The position numbers and the translations under genes were made by a program. Below the pieces are notes generated by a model, which saw nothing but the letters and a program-made list of their open reading frames with translations, did no database searches and was not told the origin of the DNA. DNA of 32,546 nucleotides from positions 1 through 32,546 of the forward strand of contig DHSL01000002.1 in the NCBI GenBank assembly GCA_002411345.1, written 5' to 3'. Below are positions 24,057 through 32,546 of the stretch, piece after piece (within the stretch, counting starts at the first letter, position 1; every line of letters starts with the position of its first letter). The DNA is from Bacteroidales bacterium UBA5287. GTDB taxonomy: Bacteria; Bacteroidota; Bacteroidia; Bacteroidales; Dysgonomonadaceae.

Positions 24057-26051
24057 TTATTCTATCATCTTGAGGAATTTGTTCTCATCAATAATCTTGA
24101 CACCAAGCTTTTCGGCTTTTTCGAGTTTGACAGGTCCCATATTATCACCAGCCAGAATAAAATCAGTGCTCTTTGATACCGATCCGCTATTCTTGCCCCC
24201 ATTTTGAAGAATCATTGCTTTATATTCATCTCTTGAATGAAGTTCGAAAGTACCGCTGATTACGATTGTCACCCCTTTCAACTTATCAGTTTTGAGCGCC
24301 ATAGCATCCTCACTAAGAGAGAATTGAAGATTCTGTAATTTTAGTCGGTTCACAAAATCCAGTGACTTTGGATTAGAAAAATATTCAACCACGCTTTGTG
24401 CTATACGTTCACCTATCTCCTCTACAGAAGTAAGCTGTTCAATTGATGCATTAGCCAGATTATCAATATCATGAAATGCCAAAGCAAGTTTCTGAGCCAC
24501 AGTTTCACCAACAAATCGGATACCCAATGCAAACAATACCCGTTCAAATGGAACTGATTTTGAATTACCAATGCTCTCAATCAAGTTTTTTGCACTTGTT
24601 TCGGCCCACCTATCCAGATGAACCAAATCTTCAAATTGTAAAGTATAAAGATCTGCAGCATCTTTTATCAGCCCTTTGTCATACAGTAAATTAATTGTTT
24701 CCGGACCGACAACAATATTCATTCCTTTGCGCGTCACAAAATGCTCTATTCTTCCCTTTATCTGAGGAGGACATTCCTCTGAATTAGGACAATAATAAAT
24801 TGCCTCATCCTCATTTCGGACAAGTGTAGTTCCACAAGCCGGACATCGTTTTATAAATGTTACCTTATCTCCGATCATAAAACGCGATTCCTTATCAACC
24901 GCCGTTATTTTAGGGATGATTTCCCCACCCTTTTCAACAAACACATTATCACCGATATGCAGATCCAAAGCAAGAATTGCATCTTCATTATATAATGATG
25001 CCCTTTTGACAGTAGTTCCCGACAACAATACCGGTTCGAGGTTTGCCACAGGAGTAACGGCCCCTGTTCTCCCAACCTGATACGAAACCGATTCAAGTCG
25101 AGTGACCGCCTGTTCAGCATTAAACTTATATGCTATGGCCCATCGTGGGAATTTTGATGTAGATCCCAAATTCCGTTGTTGTAAAAGAGAATCTACTTTC
25201 AGTACAACCCCATCAGTCGCCACAGGCAAGTTCTTTCGTTCCTTATCCCAATATTTAAGGAAATCGATAATTTCATCTATCGATTTACATTTCCTCATTG
25301 CATTAGAAACCCTCAGGCCCCAGTTACGTGCGATAGTCATATTTTCAAAATGGCTGTCACTCGGAAGGTTTTCCCCCAAGAGATAATATAGCGAAGAATC
25401 AAGCTTACGTGAAGCCACCACTTTAGGATCCAACAATTTAAGAGTTCCCGAAGCCGCATTTCTAGGATTTGCAAACAAAGGATCCTCCTGTTCCTCCCTT
25501 TCCTTGTTCAGTTCCTCGAACACATTCCACGGCATGAGTACTTCACCTCTAACCTCGACATAATCAGGCACATTATCACCTTTTAGCACCAAAGGTACAC
25601 TTCGGATTGTGCGCACATTATCAGTAACCACATCACCCTGTTTTCCATCGCCGCGTGTGATAGCCTGCACCAACTGTTTATTTTCATAAATAAGAGAAAT
25701 AGAAGTACCGTCGAATTTCAGTTCGCAAACAATTTCAAACTCCTCGTTCAGTCCCTTTTTGACCCGATTAAAGAAATCTGCCACTTCGCCTTCCGAATAA
25801 GTATTTTGCAGAGACAACATAGGATAACGATGTTTTGCCTGTTTAAAGTTCTTATTAATATCGCTACCCACACGCATTGTAGGAGAATTAGGATCGGAAA
25901 ATTCCGGGAACTGCACCTCCAGTTCACTCAATTCCTTTAATAATTGATCAAATTCAAAATCAGTGATTACTGGTTGTGAAAGAACATAGTAATTATAATT
26001 ATGTTCGTGTAGTATTCTACGCAGTTCTTCTATTCTATCTTTCGGCATCAT
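24057..26051 (-). CDS. ligA: NAD-dependent DNA ligase
   Basis: A 664-residue LigA that seals nicks in DNA using NAD. The adenylated lysine is K112 in ELKFDGTS. Further nucleotidyltransferase motifs, the OB fold, a Cys4 zinc finger (C403, C406, C421, C427), helix-hairpin-helix repeats and a C-terminal BRCT domain (about 585-664) are in normal order. The ATG at 26051 is chosen because it follows the upstream gene's stop by 11 bases and gives the usual length; an upstream in-frame start would overlap that gene. It is essential in most bacteria. It shares a strand and tight spacing with the outer-membrane protein gene. Confidence 0.97.
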   Translation of the reverse strand: MMPKDRIEELRRILHEHNYNYYVLSQPVITDFEFDQLLKELSELEVQFPEFSDPNSPTMRVGSDINKNFKQAKHRYPMLSLQNTYSEGEVADFFNRVKKGLNEEFEIVCELKFDGTSISLIYENKQLVQAITRGDGKQGDVVTDNVRTIRSVPLVLKGDNVPDYVEVRGEVLMPWNVFEELNKEREEQEDPLFANPRNAASGTLKLLDPKVVASRKLDSSLYYLLGENLPSDSHFENMTIARNWGLRVSNAMRKCKSIDEIIDFLKYWDKERKNLPVATDGVVLKVDSLLQQRNLGSTSKFPRWAIAYKFNAEQAVTRLESVSYQVGRTGAVTPVANLEPVLLSGTTVKRASLYNEDAILALDLHIGDNVFVEKGGEIIPKITAVDKESRFMIGDKVTFIKRCPACGTTLVRNEDEAIYYCPNSEECPPQIKGRIEHFVTRKGMNIVVGPETINLLYDKGLIKDAADLYTLQFEDLVHLDRWAETSAKNLIESIGNSKSVPFERVLFALGIRFVGETVAQKLALAFHDIDNLANASIEQLTSVEEIGERIAQSVVEYFSNPKSLDFVNRLKLQNLQFSLSEDAMALKTDKLKGVTIVISGTFELHSRDEYKAMILQNGGKNSGSVSKSTDFILAGDNMGPVKLEKAEKLGVKIIDENKFLKMIE

Positions 26052-26062
26052 AATGCAATAAT

Positions 26063-27136
26063 TTATTGAAATATCTTCATCCAAGGGAAGCGTCCTTTAC
26101 CTTTTTTTTGAGTTGAGAAGTTGCCGATAGTTGCTGAGACTGTCAGCATTTGTTGGTAAAGCACATTTCCCTCTGAAAAATGAACATTAAAGTTAAAGCG
26201 CGCTTTAGCCCTGTCCGTATCGAGCAAACGAATAAACCATTCACTTTCCAGATATGATTTTCCTCTTAAAAAAGGTGTTCCCCAATACAAATCCGAGCCA
26301 TAAGTATCATAAAACGCCATACGTGAATCACCCACATACAAAGTATTTTGAGTACCTATGCCCCAATATTCAGCATTTGCTCTAGCTGTAAAACCAACAG
26401 GTTTGTAAAGAGCATTGTCAAAGCTTCGATCCCTTTCATATCCCAATAAAGCACCCGTCGATAATAAACCATCAAACCCGTTATGATTATTGATATTCAA
26501 TCCCAAAGAAGCTTGCAGCTGTATATTTTCGCGCACTCCAAAATCATTGATGTTATTCGGTCGTGTGTTTGCGTTATGAAACATATACGATTGAAAATCA
26601 GCAAAGATCGCTCCTTTAGTCGCTTTTCCAGACAAACCAATAAAGAACGACTCACGTGTTGTTGGATCGGCATATCCCGTCCAGTCCATCCACATATTAA
26701 AGAACGTATCATCATTGCCAATTTGCCAGAAAACGCCCTCCATTAGTGGTTTGAAGTTAGAGATAGAATCCGTAAAAAAGAAATTATTATAGTTTGACAG
26801 CACCTCACTTCTCGGGAAGGAGCCAGCCCTAAAAAGCACATTTGGTGTTTTATACTGATAAAACAAAGTCATTTCCACCTTATCAACAGTTGCTTTTGAT
26901 CCCGGGAGAACCAGCAAATTAACACCCCCATATAAAGAATGTAAAGAATCCCAAGTTGCCCCTCCCAATGGATTTATCCATATTCCCTGCATAGTTTGCG
27001 AATCAGCAAAGGGAGTTTTTTCATATTCAACATTATCGAAGAAGTAATCAAAATCAGCTTTCCATTTATATTCCTGTGCAGAAAGCATCCCCGGAATAAA
27101 AATACATATCAGTGAAATACAGATTATTCGCCACAT
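26063..27136 (-). CDS. Hypothetical outer-membrane beta-barrel protein
   Basis: A 357-residue protein with a signal peptide (about 1-20, ending LSAQ). The mature part is a series of alternating, aromatic-rich stretches (for example VEMTLFYQYKT, NTLYVGDSRMAFYDTYG, ARFNFNVHFSEG) of the kind seen in beta barrels. There are few charged helices. I do not recognise a named family. The C-terminus (WMKIFQ) does not have the terminal Phe typical of barrels, so barrel topology is an inference. It lies between a MATE exporter (53 bases) and ligA (11 bases), in one run of same-strand genes. Confidence 0.75.
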   Translation of the reverse strand: MWRIICISLICIFIPGMLSAQEYKWKADFDYFFDNVEYEKTPFADSQTMQGIWINPLGGATWDSLHSLYGGVNLLVLPGSKATVDKVEMTLFYQYKTPNVLFRAGSFPRSEVLSNYNNFFFTDSISNFKPLMEGVFWQIGNDDTFFNMWMDWTGYADPTTRESFFIGLSGKATKGAIFADFQSYMFHNANTRPNNINDFGVRENIQLQASLGLNINNHNGFDGLLSTGALLGYERDRSFDNALYKPVGFTARANAEYWGIGTQNTLYVGDSRMAFYDTYGSDLYWGTPFLRGKSYLESEWFIRLLDTDRAKARFNFNVHFSEGNVLYQQMLTVSATIGNFSTQKKGKGRFPWMKIFQ

Positions 27137-27189
27137 ATTACGGTTTTAATATTAAGGTAAAGATATACAAAAAAAGGTTATTTGAGTCT

Positions 27190-28509
27190 TTAAATCTGTT
27201 TGTTTTTCCACTTTCCCCTTTTGAGATATAAATACGAAAGAATAGCCAAAAACATCCAGTACAACAGTTCCGAAGTCCATGCCCATGCAACCGACAATTT
27301 AAGATGAGAAATGATGAGCCAGATATAGAAAAGATAAAAAGTAAGCGTAAACACTTCGAAAGTCAGTGCCCGCTTTGTATTTCCCGTTCCCGATACCGCG
27401 CTAAAGAAGACCGTGCTAACGCTAAAAAAGGGTAAAGATAAAACAAGAACATATAACGGAGCAATTGTATCGTTAATCAACGACTGATCATCAGTATAAA
27501 TTCTGGCAATCAGTTCCGGAAATACTAAAGCAAGAATTATTACAACCAGCATCACCCCGAAGCTCATTCCTGCTATACGTTTTACCAGTGGCAGCACCTC
27601 ATCAGAACGATTAGCTCCGATTGTGTTACTCACCAGAGTATTTGCCACAGCCCCCAAAGCCGCAGAAGGAATTGTAAACAGATTACTGAAACTACGTACG
27701 ATATTTGAAACTGCAAGCGGTCGCTCACCCAATCTTTCAATAAAAACGAAGAAGAGCAACCATGTTGATACAGCCAATAAGTTCTGCACCATCATATATA
27801 TTGAAATGCTCAGCACTTTTGCCGTTACCGACCACTTCCATCTGATCCGTTTGAATCCATATTTTTCAAGGTCGACTGTTTTCAACAAATAGATGAAGAA
27901 AAACAAAGTAGATGAAGCTTCCGCAATAACCGAAGCGAGAGCCGCTCCTCCGATCCCCATTTCAGGCATTCCAAAATGACCGAATATCAATCCATAATCA
28001 AAGAAAACATTAACCAACCCCATGACTATAGCGTTCATGGTAAGCACTTTTGTACGCGCGATACCAACAAAGAAAGCCCTGAAAATAGAATTCGTAAAAG
28101 AGAACACAAACCCGTATACCCTCCAATCAAGATATTCAATAACAGCCACTGTTACATCTTCAGACGAAAAGAATTTAGGCAAGAGAGAAGGCGACAATAT
28201 CTTAAGAATAGGGATAAAGATCAAGGCCAGAACAAGTAGAAATGCAAAACCCTGTACCACAATTCCCCCAATTTCTGAGAAGTTGCGTTCACCGTTTCGT
28301 CGTCCAATCATTATTTGGCTTCCCATGCTAAAACCAAATCCAAGCGTAAACACAGCTATATAAACAATTCCCGCCAGTGCCGAAGCTCCCAGTTCCACCT
28401 CACCCACTCTGCCAAGAAAAGCCGTATCCACAACCTGAATAAGTGTTTGAGCCACCAAGCTAAGCATGATAGGCAAACTTATCCTAACTATTTCTTTTTT
28501 AGTATACAC
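27190..28509 (-). CDS. MATE-family multidrug/Na+ antiporter
   Basis: A 439-residue membrane protein with about 12 hydrophobic segments in two related halves. The first helix region ISLPIMLSLVAQTLIQVVDTAFLGRVGEVELGAS is the MATE hallmark. Members export cationic compounds using Na+ or H+ gradients; the substrate is not predictable. The start is a GTG at 28509 (V/M-Y-T-K-K-E), matching the length of close family forms; no ATG lies nearby. A hairpin 15 bases upstream separates it from panD. Confidence 0.93.
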   Translation of the reverse strand: MYTKKEIVRISLPIMLSLVAQTLIQVVDTAFLGRVGEVELGASALAGIVYIAVFTLGFGFSMGSQIMIGRRNGERNFSEIGGIVVQGFAFLLVLALIFIPILKILSPSLLPKFFSSEDVTVAVIEYLDWRVYGFVFSFTNSIFRAFFVGIARTKVLTMNAIVMGLVNVFFDYGLIFGHFGMPEMGIGGAALASVIAEASSTLFFFIYLLKTVDLEKYGFKRIRWKWSVTAKVLSISIYMMVQNLLAVSTWLLFFVFIERLGERPLAVSNIVRSFSNLFTIPSAALGAVANTLVSNTIGANRSDEVLPLVKRIAGMSFGVMLVVIILALVFPELIARIYTDDQSLINDTIAPLYVLVLSLPFFSVSTVFFSAVSGTGNTKRALTFEVFTLTFYLFYIWLIISHLKLSVAWAWTSELLYWMFLAILSYLYLKRGKWKNKQI

Positions 28510-28523
28510 GTTTAAAAGTAAAT

Positions 28524-28547
28524 ACAGCCGATTATGAAATCGGCTGT
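28524..28547 (-). terminator. Terminator after panD
   Basis: ACAGCCGAT (28524-28532) pairs with ATCGGCTGT (28539-28547), nine GC-rich perfect pairs with a six-base loop, followed on the minus strand by a T-rich stretch. It lies 22 bases after the panD stop and just before the MATE gene. Confidence 0.7.
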
Positions 28548-28569
28548 TCAGTAATTTCTAATAAAAAAT

Positions 28570-28923
28570 TCATTTACAAAGTTCATTCGATGGTTCTTTC
28601 ACATGAACAACTGTAGGTTCATGGCTTTTTGCCTCTTCAACAGGTATAAAAGCATAACTCATGATGATAATCACATCACCTATCTGAGCCTTTCTAGCAG
28701 CCGCACCATTCAGGCATATTGTTCCCGAACCGCGTTCACCCTTAATAACATACGTTTCAAAACGTTCTCCGTTATTATTATTTACAATAGAGACCTTTTC
28801 ATTTAAAAAGATATTAGCCGCATCCATTAAATCTTCATCTATTGTAATGCTGCCCTCGTAATTTAGATTGGCATCCGTAACAGTTGCCCTATGTATTTTC
28901 GACTTTAATATTTCAATCCACAT
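28570..28923 (-). CDS. panD: Aspartate 1-decarboxylase
   Basis: A 117-residue pro-enzyme that converts aspartate to beta-alanine for pantothenate and CoA synthesis. The self-cleavage site G24-S25 in NYEGSITID yields the pyruvoyl group. K9, Y22 and the NGAAARKAQIGDVIIIMSY core are in place. It starts eight bases after panC, with which it is translationally and functionally coupled: PanC uses its product. Confidence 0.97.
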   Translation of the reverse strand: MWIEILKSKIHRATVTDANLNYEGSITIDEDLMDAANIFLNEKVSIVNNNNGERFETYVIKGERGSGTICLNGAAARKAQIGDVIIIMSYAFIPVEEAKSHEPTVVHVKEPSNELCK

Positions 28924-28931
28924 TTTATAAA

Positions 28932-29774
28932 CTATTTATATCTGATATTATCTATGAGTCTTATATCGCCGCAAAACACAGCAATACATCCAACGACATA
29001 CTCAGCACTGGTCCAATTTTCAACATGTTGAAGCGTTTCTCCATTTACAATATCGTAATATTCAACATTTAAACCATCCACATTGTTTATAGTATCCACA
29101 ACAAATGCCATGGTTTCTTCCACACTTTTTTCGCTTTTAAAAGCTATGCTATCCTTCAACGTTTTATATATTTCGGCAGCTTTTGTCCTTTGTTGTTCAG
29201 TCAGGCGCAAATTTCTGCTGCTCAGCGCCAATCCGCTATCCTCTCTTACAATTGGAACTGCAACAATTTCTATTGGCAGATACAATTGTTTAACCATTAA
29301 TCGTATGATTGCCAGTTGTTGAAAATCCTTTTCCCCAAAATAAGCCCTTTTTGGTTCAACCGCATAAAACAGTTTACTCACTATTTGTGCAACACCGTTG
29401 AAATGTCCCGGTCGGAATTGTCCTTCCATCACGTTAGCAAGATCACCAAAATCAAAGACCCTAGTATCTGTTTCCGGATACATTTCATCAACCGAAGGAG
29501 CAAAAACATAATCCGTACCAATTGATTCCAACAATCTGCTGTCCGCCTCCAAATCTCTTGGATACAAACGCAGATCCTCTTTATTATTAAACTGAGTAGG
29601 ATTGACAAAAACGCTGACTACACTTACATCGTTTTCTGTGACACATTTCTCAACTAAAGCAGCATGACCTTGATGCAGCGCGCCCATTGTAGGAACCAGT
29701 CCAACTGCTTTACTTTGTCGTCGATAGGGCTCAAGGACCTGGTTCAGCTCGCTAATAGTATTAATAACCTTCAT
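28932..29774 (-). CDS. panC: Pantothenate synthetase
   Basis: A 280-residue pantoate-beta-alanine ligase. Nucleotide-binding motifs are visible: VPTMGALHQGHAALV near the start, FVNPTQF, the central GHFNGVAQIV, FGEKDFQQL, and LALSSRNLRL in the KMSKS-like position. It joins pantoate and beta-alanine with ATP to give pantothenate. The ATG at 29774 gives the standard start (MKVINTISEL); upstream in-frame codons encode an unrelated leader of 35 residues. It is followed by panD. Confidence 0.97.
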   Translation of the reverse strand: MKVINTISELNQVLEPYRRQSKAVGLVPTMGALHQGHAALVEKCVTENDVSVVSVFVNPTQFNNKEDLRLYPRDLEADSRLLESIGTDYVFAPSVDEMYPETDTRVFDFGDLANVMEGQFRPGHFNGVAQIVSKLFYAVEPKRAYFGEKDFQQLAIIRLMVKQLYLPIEIVAVPIVREDSGLALSSRNLRLTEQQRTKAAEIYKTLKDSIAFKSEKSVEETMAFVVDTINNVDGLNVEYYDIVNGETLQHVENWTSAEYVVGCIAVFCGDIRLIDNIRYK

Positions 29775-30164
29775 TTTTTCAGTTTTAGCATACAAAGCAA
29801 CACATTTTTTATCAAATAAAAAAGTATGCCCCACATATATATTTCTAAAATTTTCAGTAATTATCATTTCATGAACCATTGGAAACCCAGCTAAAAATTG
29901 ATTGAGAGTATGTAGAAATCATGTAAAAGAATAATGTCAAACTTGTACGACATAAAATTAACATCTTGAAAAATCAGACATAAAACCACACTAATACTGG
30001 TATAATCAGCGCATTACACCCACTTTATCAAATAAGGAAAAAAGTTATAATTTATGAAGTAACACTTTGTTTTTCAGTTAATAAAAAAAAAGTCACCAAA
30101 ACATTTTGCAATTAAGCGGATTTTTTTTATTATCTTTGTAATTAATTAAGTAGAAGCATTTAGA
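29775..30164. other. 390-bp divergent intergenic region
   Basis: Between panC and the glycogen-synthase-like gene. It is AT rich. The only supported element is the rightward promoter at 30105-30138. I see no RNA gene, convincing hairpin or small gene in the remainder; a short ATGTC/GACAT inverted match near 29935-29953 is probably chance. Confidence 0.6.
30105..30138 (+). promoter_or_regulatory. Bacteroidota promoter for the glycogen-synthase-like gene
   Basis: TTTG (30105-30108, -33) and TATCTTTG (30131-30138, -7) are 22 bases apart, close to the TTTG-N19-21-TAnnTTTG consensus. The start codon is 26 bases downstream. Confidence 0.65.
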
Positions 30165-30983
30165 ATGAACAAAAAAAGAATTTTATATATTTCCCAAGAA
30201 ATATATCCGTACTCACCAAAAACCACAGTATCAAATATTTCACGCTATCTTCCACAAGCTATTCAGGAAAAAGGTAAAGAAATTCGTTCTTTTATGCCAA
30301 AATATGGCAATATAAATGAACGAAGGAATCAGCTTCATGAAGTAATTCGCTTGTCGGGTATGAACTTGATTATTGACGATACTGACCATTCTCTCATCAT
30401 TAAAGTTGCATCTATTCAACCAGCAAGAATGCAAATCTATTTCATTGACAACGACGATTTTTTTCAGCATCGGGAAACTATTGTAGATGAAAACGGCCTT
30501 GAATATCAGGACAACGACGAGCGCAGTATTTTCTTTACTCGCGGAGTAATGGAGACTGTTAAAAAGCTACGTTGGATTCCGGACGTGATTCATTGTCACG
30601 GTTGGTTTTCGGCTCTTGTTCCCCTTTTCATCAAGAAAGGTTATGCAGATGATCCTTGCTTCAAAGATTCAAAAGTAGTATATTCAGTTTATGACGACGC
30701 ATTCAACAATCCTTTTCACGAAGAGATTGCAAAGAAGTTGCTTTTTGAAGGTATTGATGAAGCCGAGATAAAATCGATAAATGAGAGAGGTACGATGGAT
30801 TTCGAGAATCTCACAAAAATGGCTATAGACTATTCCGATGCAGTAGTTCAGGGAAGTGAGAATATCAATAGCAATATCAGCAAATACATTACTGAAAATG
30901 ATATTGATTTTATTCCTTTCAACGCCGATTTTGATAGTAATGTCGATGAAATTGACGCATTGTACAATAGGCTGAAAGCATAA
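30165..30983 (+). CDS. Glycogen/starch synthase N-terminal-domain-like protein
   Basis: A 272-residue protein resembling only the N-terminal half (GT5 domain) of bacterial glycogen synthase, which is normally about 480 residues. It shows ILYISQEIYPY at the start, SFMPKYG, DNDERSIFFTRGVME and the VIHCHGWFSALVP block, equivalent to the usual VVHAHDWHTGLVP. The ADP-glucose-binding motif expected near residue 19 (K-T-G-G-L) reads K19-T-T-V-S, so both glycines are missing, and there is no C-terminal GT1-like catalytic half. It therefore probably lacks ordinary glycogen synthase activity. Such short forms next to panC are, as I recall, common in Bacteroidota. The reading frame is intact, so it is not a recent pseudogene. 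Confidence 0.82.
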   Translation: MNKKRILYISQEIYPYSPKTTVSNISRYLPQAIQEKGKEIRSFMPKYGNINERRNQLHEVIRLSGMNLIIDDTDHSLIIKVASIQPARMQIYFIDNDDFFQHRETIVDENGLEYQDNDERSIFFTRGVMETVKKLRWIPDVIHCHGWFSALVPLFIKKGYADDPCFKDSKVVYSVYDDAFNNPFHEEIAKKLLFEGIDEAEIKSINERGTMDFENLTKMAIDYSDAVVQGSENINSNISKYITENDIDFIPFNADFDSNVDEIDALYNRLKA

Positions 30984-31088
30984 TTACACTTAAAAAAATC
31001 GTAAAACAGAATATAAACTAGCCCAAGTGCTTTTTTATGCAATTATTTTTTCGGATATTTGCGCGATAAAATTTTTATATTTGAACGA

Positions 31089-32468
31089 ATGAAGTCAAAC
31101 ACCATATATAAACTGCTTTTAACAGCGGTAGCATCCATAGTTTTATTGTCTTGCAATGACACCCTTTCTGATGTTGGTTTAAGCATTCAGCCAGGTGGAG
31201 ACAAATTGAGTGTGGGAACAGACACGCTGACCCTGAGTGCAAATACGATTCAGGTTGAGAGCATCAATGCCAAGACAGACAGTCCGGTTCTGGGCGAATA
31301 TTTAGATTCTATTTTTGGCACAGTAAAATCAGATTATGTAGGTGAATTCTATTTTCCTGCAGGAAAAACTTTTCCCAGCGGTAGTATTATAGATTCCGTT
31401 CGTTTGTATGTTTCATATACAAGTTGGACCGGCGATTCTCTTGCACCGATGCAACTCTCTGTTTACAAGTTAAACAAACAACTTCCCCAAAAAGGAACCA
31501 CAACAGATTTAGATGTAACAAATTATATTGAGTCCAATCCTATTGGTCAACAGATATTTTCGGGTAAAAACTCTGTTTATCATACACAAACCGTTTCGAG
31601 CACCACTTCAAGCAGCACTATAAATGTTTACGATATCATTGTAGACCTTCCTTTGTCGCTGGGAGAAGAGTTTTTGGCTGAATCAAAAAAGCCAGACAGC
31701 AAGCTCAAGGACAGTGAATCTCTCAGGGAATTTTTTCCAGGTCTGTATATGACTACCACTTTTGGTAATAGTACAATGATAAATGTTGAGTTAACATCGT
31801 TTGTAATTAATTACCATTATAATGATATTGGAGGATCCTCAACCGGTCAGGACACAATTCGAAAAGGAGAACTTCCGTTGTATATAACACCTGAAGTAAC
31901 CCAATTGAATACTATTCAAAATAAAAATGCAAATCTATTGACTCCAAATGCAAATTTGACGTATATCAAAAGTCCAGCTGGTGTGAATACAGAAATCGTT
32001 TTCCCGATGTCTCAAGTCGCCGACCAACTTAAGTCGCAAGCCCTTAATCTTGCGAACTTCAAAGTTCAAGCAGTGCCAGCTGTAGATAATGGAACATTCC
32101 AATTAAAAGCAGCGCCCTATCTGCTGTTAATCAACAAAGATTCGCTCTCGTCTTTTTTTCAGAAAAAGACATTACCAAATAGTGTAACCACATTTTACGC
32201 AGCGTTTAATTCAACAACATACACATATGATTTTGGGAACATCTCTGCAATGGTAAATCACTATAAAGAGAAGAATAACGGAACCATTAAAGATTTAACA
32301 TATCTACTTGTTCCTGTGAGCATTACACAGCAAACCTCACAAAGTTCTTATTATGGAAGTCAATCCAGTGTACTTACCGGAGTTTACAATTTGATGACGC
32401 CATCAGCGACAACCATCAGTAAAAAACCAGAAAATCTGAAATTAGAAATGATCTTTAGTAAGTTTTAA
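31089..32468 (+). CDS. DUF4270 lipoprotein
   Basis: A 459-residue lipoprotein. The signal peptide has lipobox LLSC with C22. The mature N-terminus (NDTLSDVGLSIQPGGDKLSVGTDT in part) and the repeated patterns DSPVLGEYLDSIFG and SGSIIDSVRLYVSYTSW are typical of DUF4270, a Bacteroidota envelope family with no known function. The ATG at 31089 opens the signal peptide; TATATTTG at 31076-31083 would give a very short leader. It follows the glycogen-synthase-like gene by 105 bases on the same strand, an association I recall in other Bacteroidota. Confidence 0.9.
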   Translation: MKSNTIYKLLLTAVASIVLLSCNDTLSDVGLSIQPGGDKLSVGTDTLTLSANTIQVESINAKTDSPVLGEYLDSIFGTVKSDYVGEFYFPAGKTFPSGSIIDSVRLYVSYTSWTGDSLAPMQLSVYKLNKQLPQKGTTTDLDVTNYIESNPIGQQIFSGKNSVYHTQTVSSTTSSSTINVYDIIVDLPLSLGEEFLAESKKPDSKLKDSESLREFFPGLYMTTTFGNSTMINVELTSFVINYHYNDIGGSSTGQDTIRKGELPLYITPEVTQLNTIQNKNANLLTPNANLTYIKSPAGVNTEIVFPMSQVADQLKSQALNLANFKVQAVPAVDNGTFQLKAAPYLLLINKDSLSSFFQKKTLPNSVTTFYAAFNSTTYTYDFGNISAMVNHYKEKNNGTIKDLTYLLVPVSITQQTSQSSYYGSQSSVLTGVYNLMTPSATTISKKPENLKLEMIFSKF

Positions 32469-32486
32469 GAAGAATAAAATAATACA

Positions 32487-32509
32487 AAACAGTAATATTA
32501 AACCTGTTT
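32487..32509 (+). terminator. Weak hairpin after the DUF4270 gene
   Basis: AAACAG (32487-32492) pairs with CTGTTT (32504-32509), followed by GATTTATAT. The six-base stem is weak, so this is a tentative terminator. Confidence 0.3.
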
Positions 32510-32526
32510 GATTTATATAAAACAAA

Positions 32527-32546
32527 GGGGCTGTTCCAAAAGGACA
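32527..32546. repeat. Terminal inverted repeat, right copy (probable IS end)
   Basis: GGGGCTGTTCCAAAAGGACA is the exact reverse complement of bases 1-20. It begins 58 bases after the DUF4270 stop. The insertion sequence would extend to the right, outside the window. Confidence 0.7.

Noticed and set aside
28022..28363. 113-codon reading frame antisense to the MATE gene
   Set aside because: The MATE gene is clearly real across this stretch, and the antisense product has no family features.
1..32546. Composite transposon bounded by the terminal repeats
   Set aside because: The interior holds essential core genes (ligA, acpP, fabF, lpxB, tRNA-Leu), which is not plausible mobile cargo; neighbouring copies of one insertion sequence explain the ends better.
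1..32546. CRISPR array or prophage
   Set aside because: No regularly spaced short repeats, cas genes or phage structural genes were seen anywhere in the window.

Overview
The window is chromosomal DNA from an AT-rich Bacteroidota bacterium, most probably an anaerobic or microaerophilic member of the order Bacteroidales. The evidence is an ECF sigma / FecR / SusC / SusD locus, promoters of the TTTG-N20-TAnnTTTG type, many lipoproteins of Bacteroidota-only families (DUF4251, DUF4270), lpxB for lipid A, and the acpP-fabF-rnc order. Genus and species cannot be read from the sequence. No plasmid, phage or CRISPR signal is visible. Both window ends finish in the same 20-base sequence in inverted orientation, which looks like the terminal inverted repeat of an insertion sequence lying just outside at each side.

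Layout. 1-3.1 kb: a lipoprotein and a DUF4870 (Tic20-like) membrane protein, an orphan LytTR response regulator, and a secreted NTF2-like protein. 3.3-4.4 kb: a two-gene operon of a four-helix DUF2231 membrane protein and a rubrerythrin carrying a lipoprotein signal, with a palindrome over its promoter. 4.6-14.6 kb: an accessory nutrient-acquisition region. A secreted DUF4091/GH123-like protein reads left; an ECF sigma factor, FecR anti-sigma factor, SusC with STN signalling domain, SusD and a secreted metallophosphoesterase read right. The five rightward genes are bracketed by two direct copies of a 56-base repeat. 14.7-21.6 kb: core genes, namely a GreA/GreB factor, tRNA-Leu(TAG), purN, acpP-fabF-rnc, a phosphofructokinase with an unusual active site, and lpxB and surE. 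21.7-24 kb: secreted alkaline phosphatase and a DUF4251 lipoprotein. 24-29.8 kb (leftward): panC-panD, then MATE exporter, outer-membrane protein and ligA. 30.1-32.5 kb: a short glycogen-synthase-like protein with a degenerate nucleotide-sugar motif, and a DUF4270 lipoprotein.

How the genes may work together. The sigma/FecR/SusC set has the architecture of trans-envelope signalling: substrate binding to SusC/D would be relayed through the STN domain to FecR, releasing the sigma factor. The attached phosphoesterase suggests a phosphate-bearing substrate, and the divergent GH123-like protein may (inference) add a glycan-cleaving step. The rubrerythrin/DUF2231 pair is the best candidate for an uncharacterised system: a peroxide-scavenging di-iron protein placed outside the cytoplasm next to a small His-containing membrane protein that could feed it electrons. 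Starts were moved downstream where a signal peptide, a promoter element or family length required it.
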